From Drosophila pseudoobscura (lineage: Eukaryota; Arthropoda; Insecta; Diptera; Drosophilidae): DNA of 64,000 nt. The notes under the pieces were generated by a model that saw only the letters and a program-made list of their open reading frames with translations, searched no databases and had not been told where the DNA came from. The translations under genes and the position numbers were made by a program. The stretch spans positions 10,615,001 through 10,679,000 of the forward strand of contig NC_046681.1 of the NCBI RefSeq assembly GCF_009870125.1, in the 5' to 3' direction. Of this stretch, positions 1 through 23,700 are shown one piece after another (position 1 is the stretch's first letter; the number at the start of each line of letters is the position of its first letter).

Positions 1-2359
1 ACACTACCACACAAACACACCCACGGACACACGCGAATGTACTTTTAACAGTTTTAACATTTTTTCGTCTTATTGCTCTTTGTCGCCGTCTTCGTTGTCT
101 CTCATTTGGTGCAAACTGAACGACTGTGCGGCCGCCCAGACACGGTCTGGCCTTTTATTTTATTTATTGAGAACGTCGTCGTGGTCGTCTGGGCCGGAGG
201 CCGCCGCCTGTCTGATTTTGACTTTGCCCAAGCTCTTCGTCTTCGTCGAGCCAAAAGCCAAAAAAGCCAGAGATAAATTTTTGCAGAGGCAAGAAGCAAG
301 AAGCAAGAGAATGGAGATTGGGAGCGAGCGAACCGCGCAAGCCGGCTGTTGCGATCAAAATGCTGAATGCTCAATGTTTCTGCTTAATCAAAACCCAAAT
401 GCGCGAATTTTATGTCCACACACACTGCCAGAGACTTCGTCGACTGCGGCGTCGTCGGAGCGAGACTGTATGTGTTCACTGTATGTGTTGCCGTTTCTTT
501 CGCACAGTGGCGCCGCCAGCGAGGGGGCTTTTGGATACTATACTGAGGAGAGAGGCGCTGCTTCCTGCTTCCACAAATGCAAGCGCTCGTGGTACAGTGG
601 GTACTAAAAAAACGAGATATGTGGTTTTTAAAATCAAATACAAGCAATTTGAAATTTGCACCTTTTTATTCCTTTGGCAGTAAAGCACTACTAAATACCA
701 TACAAATTACGATTTGTGGGGAGCTTCTGTTTTACATATGAGGTTCATTATCAGGAATATGCACTGTATATACATTTGCCAGTTCTCATTCGAGTTCCTT
801 TGTTATAAAACTGCACCACCAACCAACTGACTGCAACAAAAAAGCTTTGCACAGTGGGATTGATCAATAAATAAGTCGATATGTAATGGGTAATGTTCAT
901 TCGGAAGACTTAAAACAACTGTGCATGGAAATATCTGTTTTAGAAATACAAATTTACATGGAAATTAGCGGAAACATTAACCCAATTGTTTCGTTTATCT
1001 ATTGGAATTTGTAATGACTCGAAACTTTTTCATGGAACGCCCATTTTACTTACATATGTACATATGTATGTACATACATAGTTTGTTAAATGTGTTTAAT
1101 AGTAAAACACTCTTCCGAAATCCGAAGAGAAAACAAAATTGTTTAATTCCCTATATAGTATACATATGTATGTACATGGGATTCTGGAAAATTACCGCAA
1201 GTTGACTCAACATTATTCTAGTCGGTTCGTTTATCTAGTGGCAGTGAGATTATAAAACTCTTTTTTCTAGAAATTTATACATCACAATGCTAAAAAAAAT
1301 GAGGATGATTGTTTGAGAATATCTGGAAATTATTATGAGACTTCCAGGAATAATTCCAGCTGTTTCATTGTTAGTTCAATAATAAAACTAAAGCTTTATC
1401 TATGCTTTCTATTCCACTGTGCTCTTCTTTGCCCTCGGTCTGGCTCTCTCTCTCACTGGCCCTGCTGCTGCTCTCTCACTTTCTGCACGATGCATATGTA
1501 TGCTTTTTGGCTATAAACATGTTTGTCTTCTTTCCACAGGCCCTGGCCCCTTGTAACTCACATCTACCATCACATCCTGTCTGGTGCTGCCGCCGCCGCC
1601 GCTGCTGCTGCTGCTGCTGGCAGAGCCGCTCTTTCCCCTTTGTCTACCTGTCTCTGCATCAAGCGACAATGTCAATGCGCTCGTCTCTGTCTCTGGGTGT
1701 GTGCGCCTGTGTGCACTTTTTGTGCTGTTGCTACACACCGCTCCATACCCTATCCCTCCCATTCTTGCACCTCCTTCTGCCACTCGCTTTGTTGCACGTC
1801 TCACCAGACGACCATGTAAACGTGTTGTCGGTCTCGGTATTTCTTCCATGATTCATCCAACCAGATGATGATGCGATGAGAGCAAAGGGTCTCTCTCAGA
1901 TGATGTGATGAGGAGAGAACTAACGCTTTCCGTGATGATAGGGTACGTACCGGTCTTTGAACAAGATTTCGATCATTTTCAAAACTCTACGGATCTCTTA
2001 CGGATGAAGCGATGAAGGAATCACATGAGTATAATGAGTATAGAATGGGTGTTAGGTCTCTCGAGAAAAGCTTCTTTGATCATAAACCGAGTATATTTCT
2101 TTGTCATCTTAAGTTTTTTTTTTTGGGAAAATTTCACTATAATCCTACGTACTAAAATTACTATCTAGCGCTACCAACAAATAAAGTACATCCACACACA
2201 AACACGCACACAAATACTTTAGCCTTACGATCTAATATAGTAAAACCACAAATAATAAAATCTCTAAGCAAATACGCATCAGGATGATGATGCGGGGTAC
2301 ATGGGTGCGGAGTCATCGTCATCCATAAAGCATGCCGCGGCATGCTTCCAGCCACGGCG
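1..2359. other. Non-coding flank 3' of chm
   Basis: I see no supportable gene here. The stretch holds a CT-rich tract (about 1430-1850) with a GCC/GCT trinucleotide run at about 1587-1620, ACATATGTA-type repeats near 1055-1080 and 1160-1175, and AT-rich DNA. The part next to 2360 is presumably the chm 3' UTR. The longest frame (80-607, 175 codons) has a low-complexity, shadow-like composition and no domain I recognise. Confidence 0.6.
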
Positions 2360-14404
<12,045 letters not shown>

Positions 14405-14746
14405 AGACATAGGCAGGGATTTCGTATGGCATTAGAAAAAGTGCTAAAAATTATGTAAAATGTTTTATTTATGGTTTATTTTGCAAAATCGAAAAGACAC
14501 AAATCAGATATCGAGAGATTGTGCAGCATTTTTCTTCGGACACATTTATAAGATAATATTTTATAATTAATATTGTATTTTTGTAAGACAACATCTACAT
14601 AAACGATCCTTAAGAACATTCTCCATCTCCTTCTCCTCCCTTCAGTGTGCATGTGTGTTGTGTGCTTATGTGTGTGTTTCTGTATGAGTGTGTGTGTGGA
14701 ATTTAGCTTATGCTTCTAATCCTTTTTTTTTGGGGATATCCATCGC
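14405..14746. other. Convergent intergenic gap
   Basis: Between the tail-to-tail SOSS-B and trehalose phosphatase genes. AT-rich, with a TGTG-rich stretch at about 14645-14700, presumably the two 3' UTRs. Confidence 0.6.
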
Positions 14747-17700
14747 TTAGATCTTCTTCTTCTTCTCGTAGTTGGCCTGGATGGCTTTCAGCAACCAACC
14801 GACCTCTTCGACGGTCTTGATCTGATAGTTGGCATAGGTCTTCAGGGTCGGCAGCTCCGAAACGCGGAAGGTCTTGCCAATGCCATGCAGCACCTTGATG
14901 GCATCCTCATCGGTGGTGTCGTCGCCCACATATATGATCTTCAGGTTCTTGGCCCAATCGGCATCGAATTGCTTCTCCAGGATCATCTTGGCGCCCTCTC
15001 CTAGAATGGAAAAGAATAACGTTTGCGGTTAGAGAAGGTTATATTTTATCATATCAAAACATCATAGTTTTGGATGGTAATAGTTTAATTTGCACTATAG
15101 AGAAATTCCTAAACCTAAAATGCATGCTTTAAAATTTCAGTCCTCGACTGCCTGCTTTTGTGCGCTCTTGTGACATTTAAAAAAAATTTATAGATTCAAA
15201 TTAAAAAAATTATAAATTCAATTAAAATGCCAAAAAAAATGTATGGGCACTTCTCATCTTACTATTATATTGCCTTTGGCCAAAAACTTTATTGAATATT
15301 TAAATGATTTTAAGGAAAAGGGACCCTACCAAATACAGAACGATATCCCCTAATTGATAGAGACAATGATGGAAAGAATATACATAAATCTACACACATA
15401 CATAGGCTATATAGATACTACTGGAAGAAATATTTCTTAGCCATGAAAACACAATCCAACTTCATGGATCTCTAAAGGCTGCATATATCGTGTTGGAGAA
15501 GAATGCCTTTCCTGAATATCTGAATAGGCAAACGACCATAATTTTTCAATAAAAATAACTATAATAAATGTGGGAAATATCTAAATTCCAATTCATGCCA
15601 TGCATTCTGTTTGAACAAACTCCAAAATTGAACTTAATGGGCTTTGCACTGCTGGGAACCATCTAAAACTGTTGAATAAACATCAAGCACAGAAATGTTC
15701 TACATTTTTGAGAATTGTTTTCTAGACACACATTTTGGATGGTTGTATAAAAACGCCTGCAGCGCCAAAAAAAAGAGAACTGAATTCTGCCCCATTCCCC
15801 ACACTATGCCTCTTTCTCCCGTTCTACGAGTATGTATGGGGATTATTTATAGCTGTCTACGTGGGCGGATCTTCTGGGTTTCGTTTCAGTTGTTGGTATG
15901 GTTTGGCCAAGTAAATGGGTGTTTGGGAAATCATTTAGCCGCTCGCCCGCTCGGTACACAGTTAGGAGTAGTACTCGTACATATATCATCTATATAGATC
16001 ATTTGTCTGTACATCTCGTGGTATTTCTCTCTGCGGTATTATTATTTTAATTATGTTATTTTTTCCTGTTCTACTCTTAAGCGTTTAACGCTACATTTTT
16101 GTTTAATTGGTGACGCAGTCTATAGATCATTTAAGTCCCCCCAGACCCAGACCCACAGCCATATTGCAGTTTTCTCTTCTTTTTCAGACGGCACCAACAA
16201 TTCCTCTTCTCTTCTGTATACCTCCGTCGAGACTTCTAAATGTTCAACAAATTTTATCATGAGCAAAAAAATAAAAATTTTTTCCGTGTGTATTTTTGAG
16301 GTTTTGTTTTTGCTTTCTTTCTTTTTGCAATAATTTCGTTCTGCCTGTTAGAAATTTATTGCCTTTGGAGGCGTACACAATCATAATTAATTTTTGATTT
16401 TCACGCATTTCATGCACGAAACATATGTATACATATCTGTCTTAAAGATATATATTTATCGTGTATTTTGTCGCCACGGCTCATTGGCCTGAAAGATGAT
16501 TTTGATATGAGACTTTTGGCTGGTCGGACGACATCTAGAGGACAGAGGCGACAAGTGGGTCTCATAAATCTCCATCTCCAGTGGGGTATACATTTTTTTT
16601 TTGGTGTGTGGCAAATTTTAGTTGTGGGAATTTAAGCAATCCGTTGGAATTTATTGAATATTTTAAGCGGTTTAGAAGACGGGATAAAAGATATTTATTG
16701 TAGATGAACTGAGCCAAACATTTTATATCATTTGATTTGAAAAAATTTAGAATTTGAATTTTATTGAAAATGGGAAAGGTGATAAATTAGTTATCTTACA
16801 GATTTTTTTCTAGGGGATTCCCTTTAGAGTACCTATAATTTAAGAAGAATTGGATAAAACGATCTATATTGAGTTAAAAATTTAAAATGTTCCTTTTCTG
16901 AATTTCCACTAGTTATAGAAGTATTTTTCCTATAAAAAAGTAAATATTTTTCCCACTAAACTAAAAATTCATCACTCAAAATACTGTTCCTCTCTTTGTA
17001 TCTTTGAAGCCACGCAACGTTAGCTGAAAACGTCATCAAAATCAAATTCGTTTCGGCCCTCATTTGGTTCCATTTATCTAAAATTACGCATACCCCACCA
17101 CATACCACTAAACTTAGACGAAATGTGTTTCTCTAGTTCTAGTTTCCTTTTCTACAAATATTGTGACTCAAAGATTCAAATCGAAAGTGAAAACTTGTGT
17201 GTATGAAATATTACAAAGATTTGTTAATTTATCATAAGGAATCGGGCGAATGAGTAACTATATATACCTTATACTCGTATATTCGTAGGATGGGGGAATA
17301 CATATATGTTTAGGCGCGCTTTTGACATCAGTTGGCTGCGGGATTTTTTGTCTAGAAGAGCATTTTTTATATGTGGCAGACAAATATTCTTATATATGTG
17401 TGTATAACTGAGAGATTTTAATTTAGTCGGAAAATATTTTTCGTTGAATATAAGTATTTCTTGTGAAAGACGCCCACTCAAAATAGAGAAAATGTTGGCA
17501 ATAATTAAATCATCGAACCGTCGAGTCAAAAATCGAATTGTTTCGAACAGGTGCCGAAGTGTGGACGGGGGGAAATGGAATGCCATGGGGCATGGGGCAT
17601 GGGGACAGGGGACAGGACAGTTCTTTGGCAGTCACCACCACCAAATGGATGGCAACAGTTGTTGCAAATAATGATGATATATCGAATCGAATAAACATAT

Positions 17701-18437
17701 AAAGAAAATGGAACTAACCTTTGTCCCAGTTGACGCGTGGCTTGCCCTCCAGAGCATAGGGGGTCTCAATCAGTTGGAAGCCATGGGACTGGATCAGACC
17801 CTTGGCCTCGGCAATGAGCTTGGCCTTTAGCTTATCGGTGACGCCCTTGTAGTGATAGGTGACGGAGATCTTCTTATCCTCCACCCAGGCACCAGAGCAC
17901 ACAACCTGAACGAAAAGAGAGTACAGCACTCTTTAGAGAGATCCTTTAAGAAGAATTTGTGTCTGTATCCTTTGAAGACCCACCTTTTCCTTCAGCTCAG
18001 CCACCAGTTTGTTGTGCTTCTCGAGCAGCTCTTCGGGCATTTCAATCTTGAACTTTTTGCCGGAGGGATACTCCACCTCCAGTCCATGATTACCGGCATA
18101 GGTAACATTGGGGAACTTCAGATGGTTCTTGATCTCGCTCAGCTCGCGGCCAGAAAACACAACCATGAAGATCTTCTCATTGGCAGCCAGTTTCTTGATG
18201 TTGATCTCCGTATCCTTGGGCATCACGGACAGCTCCTCGGTGAGTGGGGCGAGGGTACCATCGTAATCCAGGAGCAAGACAACCTGATCCTTTTCGGGTG
18301 CGATGAAACTGTGCACAGAAACACATCGAAACTTAGTTGCTCTCCTTCTGCTGAAGATCCTTTGCGACTTACCCCTCAAGGGCCTTGACGTATTCCTCCT
18401 CCTTCTTTAATAGCGGTGCCTTCTTTTGCTCTGCCAT
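14747..18437 (-). CDS. Trehalose-6-phosphate phosphatase, paralogue A
   Basis: Cytosolic HAD-superfamily phosphatase that removes phosphate from trehalose 6-phosphate, the last step in making haemolymph trehalose. Four exons: 18437-18373, 18308-17984, 17905-17719 and 15000-14747, totalling 831 nt (276 residues). HAD motif I is LLDYDGTLAP (nucleophile D36, acid/base D38), motif II is FSGREL, and the acidic motif is GDDTTDEDA. A 2.7 kb intron separates the last exon, much larger than the others. This is the downstream member of a tandem pair that in D. melanogaster corresponds to CG5171/CG5177; I cannot say which is which. It has only the phosphatase domain, whereas fly Tps1 is a synthase-phosphatase fusion. 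Confidence 0.92.
15001..17718 (-). other. Large last intron of trehalose phosphatase A
   Basis: AT-rich, with runs of T and ATATGTA-type simple repeats. I see no nested gene. Confidence 0.6.
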
Positions 18438-19742
18438 TTTATTGCCACTCTATATATCGAAATATTTGACCGATTTTCTTCGTATCTACCGGAAACTGCG
18501 CGCCGTGCTGGACGTACCTCGACCGATTTAATAATACTAATGAAATGACCAGCGATCCTCAACAACCGCACATCGCTTATGATATATAAGTATGATGATC
18601 TCTGCTCTCTTTGGCAACTCTCTCTCTCACTCTCTCGCGCGCCTGCTCGCTCGCTCGCTCACTGAAAGGTGTTGGCAACCCTGGCCCGTACGTTGGCCAA
18701 GTAATTCCCACAATATTTATGAGGCATATATATGTATATATGAGCATAAAAAAACACATTCTATAATGGATCTTCTTGTGTATAGGAGCAGAACGATGTA
18801 TATATTAAAAGAATGACTATACACACACGATACACATCATATACGATCTGTGGTTCTATCCACACAAAATTTCTTATGACAGAGAGGAGAGTCTTGGTCG
18901 CAGAGAGGGGGCAAAGAGTCAGTTGGAGGTGGTTATATAGTGACGATGTCTTTGATGCACCTTTGTTTGAGGTCGTTTGTGTTTTTGGAATCATTTTTGG
19001 CTAGTGGTTGACACACTTTGGAAGAGAAAAATACTTTGATTTTGCTGGGGATCTGTAAACATAATTTTTACTAAATTAAACATCAATCTTTATCTATATA
19101 TCTATCTATCTTTGGACTGCTAATCCAATGAGAGATCAGGCAGCAGGAAATCATGATTGTCGAAGTATCTATAAAAGATTTTCTCAAAAGTATTTATTCA
19201 ATATTTGGCTTTGATCTTCAAACAAGTAGAGATTATTTATGTTTTTGCCATAGGATTAAAAAATCTATCTATTTATCAACGGACCAATTAAACAACAACT
19301 TATCTCACAATCATTATCTAATAGTAGATCTTATGTCTCTTCATAAGATATCATATGAAAAATTGTACGTGGTTTTTAATGATTCTAATTTGTACATACT
19401 CATATGTAACATAGATGAAAGACCATCAAAAATGATCCAGAAGGTCCGAGAGTATAGCTTTGAAATTTTTGAATAAAGGTTCGCACGTTTTCGCCCAATA
19501 TTTTACTTTGGGTCGTCGCCCGATATTTAATTCAAAAGTATATGTGGTACCTTAATAATAATAATACATTCCGAAGCTACAGATTCAAGAATATGCACCT
19601 ATCTTGAGTTTGTAAAAGCAGTTTTCAATTTCTAAAAAAACCTCCACTTTTCAAAAATATATTTTCAAATCATTATTTGTCGAGTAAATGTACATAAAAT
19701 TTCACTTAATATATAACTAGCTAAACCAGGAAATATAGAAGT
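18438..19742. other. Spacer between the two trehalose phosphatases
   Basis: Contains CT and GCTC/CGCT repeats (18608-18660) upstream of paralogue A, and a 107-codon ATG-started frame on the plus strand (19153-19476), listed separately. The rest is AT-rich. Confidence 0.6.
19153..19476 (+). other. Unassigned 107-codon open reading frame
   Basis: An ATG-started frame in AT-rich DNA between the trehalose phosphatase genes, on the opposite strand. The predicted product is rich in Ser, Leu, Ile, Lys and Tyr, with no signal peptide, membrane segment or domain I recognise. It may be a chance frame; a frame of this length in AT-rich DNA is uncommon but expected a few times in 64 kb. Confidence 0.2.
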
Positions 19743-20747
19743 CTAGGAAATATAGACATGGGCTATCCACTTGAGAAGATCAGTCATTAGAGCCTGTTGG
19801 GGCAATCGAAAGTCTGCAAAGGTCTGGACCCTGGCATCGGAAGCAATGCGGAATGAACGACCCAAGCCCTGGAGAGCCTGAAAAGGAAGAAAGTAGCTTT
19901 CAATTGAATAAACTTCGTTGACAGAATAAGATAGGAGGACTCACCCTCATGGCATCTTCATCGGTGGTATCATCGCCGGCAAAGACGACCCTCACATTCT
20001 TGGGCCAAGTGTCGCCAAACTTCTGCTTCAGAATGTAAAGAGCAGCCTCGCCCTTGTTCCAGTTTACTGGAGGTTTAGCCTCAATAGCCTCATGGGCCTG
20101 ATTTGCCCGGAAACCATGACGCAGACAGATCTCCGTGGCCAACTTCTTCTGTTCGTCCTTCAGCGCCACAGGAGTATCACGATAGTGATAGGTGAGCGAT
20201 ACCCGCTTATCCTCCACCCAGGCACCATTCTTCTCCACCTTTTCCTTGAGCTCTCTGACCATATCCGTGTAGTTCTTTTTGATTTCTGCGGGCAGTTCGT
20301 AGTCGTGTCTCGAGCCATCTGGATATTCGATCTCCAGGCCATGATTTCCCGCATAAGTAGTGCCATCGATGCTCACATGAGCCTGGACATCCCTCAGGCC
20401 ACGACCCGAGATGACAGCCAGGAATATCTGCGGATGTTTGGCCAATTTATGGAGCGTCTTTTCCAGTTCCACGGGCATATGGGTGGCGCTTGGATTATCC
20501 GCAATGGGTGCCAAAGTGCCATCGTAATCCAAAAGAATTGCCAACTTTTTGTCTCTATTCAGGTAGCTAAGATCAGAGGGAGAGTGTGACAGATTAGAGA
20601 CTATTCGGTCTTATCAGCAGTCGCTGCCCCGTTACATGACATAGGCAAGGTCAAAGATTAGCACTTAATCCCTTGGACATACCCAGGTAGCTTCTGTTCG
20701 AACTCCTCCAGGCTGTTGATCACGGGAGCCACTCTCTTCTCAGGCAT
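19743..20747 (-). CDS. Trehalose-6-phosphate phosphatase, paralogue B
   Basis: Second single-domain trehalose-6-phosphate phosphatase. Exons 20747-20683, 20566-19945 and 19877-19743, 822 nt in total (273 residues). HAD motif I is LLDYDGTLAP (D35, D37), motif II ISGRGL, acidic motif GDDTTDEDA. It shares with paralogue A the NHGLEIEYPDG-type segment and the GAWVEDKR block, but lies on the divergent side of the pair. Its last exon replaces the usual cap-end sequence with LQGLGRSFRIAS and ends in WIAHVYIS. Exon 1 ends in a split Gly codon in both paralogues, consistent with tandem duplication. The 5' flank includes CT-rich DNA. Confidence 0.9.
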
Positions 20748-23700
20748 TCTGATATCTTCCTGTCTACTCCTTGTTAGGGTTATGATCAGTACCAATAGGT
20801 ATATGAGTTTTGCTTGGACTTGCACTGGAATTGATTTGTGCGAAGAATATTAGTTCCGCGTTTGGTTGTGTCTTATCTGCTGCTTGCTGCTTTCTCAATG
20901 CCTGAGCTACAACTGTGAGGGTTTTGCTTGGCACAGCTGGCATATAAATCGAATGATAGTTTCTCTCTCTCTATTGATAAGAAATCGCATAGACGGTGAA
21001 GTCTCTCTTGTTCTCAGCCTCTAACTTGTGTCTCCCTCTCATCTCTGAACTCTCTTTTTAGCTAACTACCACAGACACTCTTATGGAGTATCGCTATGAG
21101 TTTTCCATAGTTTACCTTTCTGTATGGATAGAGTGGTTTGTATGCACGTCCCTGCACGACACCTGTCCCTGATGGATCTTCAATGCGTTTTGAGTTGTTG
21201 CCTTACTGTCGACTGCAGTTTTATAACAATTTTCCGTTCGGTTCGGTTTCACATCGTTTCCTCAAACACTTGTTTTATTATTTTTTTTGTTTTTGTATTG
21301 GGAAGGGAACAAAGGCTTCCCCTCCATACTTCTGCTCTGTTCTTCATGCATCATGCATTGCCGTCGTGGCTGGCGCGTGCATTGCCTTCTCTTTCATTCA
21401 TTTTCATTTCAAAGATGATAAAAACAAAAACCAAAATTCATAAATTTCATATGTACCATAAACCATAAAGCCTTTAACCCATACCTCTGCTCTTGTCCTT
21501 CGAATACGCTTTAATTGGTAATGAGAATGCAAATCTGGTTGTGTCCTCGACCCTTTCCTCCGACAAATCCCTTTGACGTGACAATACGCGTGTCTGCCGG
21601 CAGGAGGTAACCAGAGGAGAGCCCTCTCTTAGACCCACTCCTAATCCAAGCCCCCGTCCCCGTCCTGGCCTGTATTCGCCCCCATCTGGCCAGCCCGATT
21701 TCGGGGCACAAATATTTGTTGCATGCACTGGAATTGATTAGGCGACAGCAGCGCGTCTAATAATAGCCACAGCATGAGCGCGACACGCGAAGTCCATGGA
21801 GACACAAATCCGAAAGAGGTGAAGGAGTGAAGGGGTGAAGGGGGAGCATACAAATGAACAAGGGGTGTAGGTGTGGGTTGGAGGTATTGGTCGAATATTC
21901 GGGTTTGCATTATCGTTTTAAACATTTGGTGAGTAATTTATGAGATTTCTCATACTCGGTTTTGAATTATATTGGGTATATGCAGCTTTTTGTAAAGTTT
22001 GTATGAGTGTTGTGTGTTGATCCACGTAAATCTCGCAGTTGGTGTATAGAACATGCCCCAAATGCATGCTCAGACGCAGACAGGCAGCCAGACCGAGGCC
22101 TAGACCTGGCCAAATTGTTTACTAGCCGTACAAACAGTATTATCGCATCGGGGGAGCGTGAGAGCAGTGCAGAGTAGGCAACCCACTCATATCGAAGGGG
22201 AATGGAATATCACACTGTCTGCTCGATGAGGCCAAGCCGAGAGTTGTTTATAATCGAATTGGGGCGGCAATCGTCCGCAAGCCTATGTGCGAGTATATAT
22301 AACTTTCACTTTAATTAGATCCCACACAATTTTCGCACTGTAAACAAGTATCTGGTGTGGCATCATCGAACGTGCAGCTCCCCTCTGACAGAGGACAGCC
22401 CTTGGCACGGCTCCCCTCTGCAGCCAGAAACTGTATCAACATCATCAAAATATTGACTTAGACAGATCCATCTCTCTCTATTCCGCATGCATTTTCTCAC
22501 TCACTTTCGCAACGATTTTCACGGATTGGTTTGTCAGAGATCTTAATTTGAGCAATTTGTCAGACCGAAATCTGTCAATTAATGGAAATACAACTAGATG
22601 CCACTTTGATACACAGTTTTTGGTAAATATTTTTGCAAATGATCGAATCGATTTTGTTTTTATTTTCTAAATATTTTTGTTTTCCCCGAAAAGCTTTTCC
22701 AAAAGCTCGAAGATCAAGTTTGCTAAACAGGTAATAGGCCACGGGGGCCAGGGGAGGTGGAGGTCGGTCTATGTTGGCGGTCGTAAATAGAATTTACAAA
22801 ATCACTTAGCAAAATAGCAAAGCAGTACACTGAGACAAAAATGGCTTAGTAAAAAGAAATTGAAAATAATTATTTTTGATTTAAAAAGATATAATGGTGC
22901 ACATATTAAAATCTAAGTGGTTTGAAATGCTTGTATCTGGAAGATGGACAATACCGGAAATAGTTTGATAGATTATGTTCAAAATTCAACAACTTCGCTG
23001 AAATTTAAACTGTCACAGAATGCCCAACCCAACCTTTTTTTTGCATTAACTGGTAAGTAAAGTATATAGTAAAATTTTCCTTATAACTCACCAATTTTCT
23101 CTCACGTTTAAAGCATACTTTTCGGCTAAATACAAAAATGGGGTATCTTAATTTTCCTTCACAGCAAATGTGTGTTTATCGCTTATCGCTGAACGTGAAA
23201 CATAATTATCATAATGCAGAGGGACTTTTCTTTACTTAAAAACACCTCAAACCTCCTTAAAACTGTCGGCCCCTCTACTTGAGAAAGAGCTTTCCACCTA
23301 CGTAAATTAGTTGTAGAAAAGACACTAATACGAGCATGAGGGGGAGATTGTTTTGAACACCTTTTCGTTCGTGGTGCGTAAACAACAAGAATGAAAAATG
23401 ACAGATGCTTGGACGCACGGAGATGGGGTGTCGCTTCCGCTCCTGTGGTAGCCGTAAATCAATCGAGAATTTGGGTAGGGCTAAAGGGGTTCTTACGGGG
23501 CCAGTCGTCAGTCAAGCCTCAGGCAGTCGAGTGCGAGGAGTTAACCAAAATGGATGTTCAGCTCATCTGACAAAATCTAACCTGTTGCCACTGTCAGAAG
23601 CAATTAGTGAGTGCGGCTACGTATACGTGCCACGAGGCGCCTCGATGTCAACAGGTTGCCCCTTACCATCCATCCCATTTGGGGCACCCTACAGCGCGTG

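Noticed and set aside
80-607. 175-codon plus-strand frame near the left edge
   Set aside because: Low-complexity Ser/Arg/Ala composition with overlapping frames on both strands, no domain and no splice context.
1402-1851. 149-codon Leu/Ser-rich plus-strand frame
   Set aside because: Encoded by CT-rich and GCC/GCT repeats, open in several frames at once.
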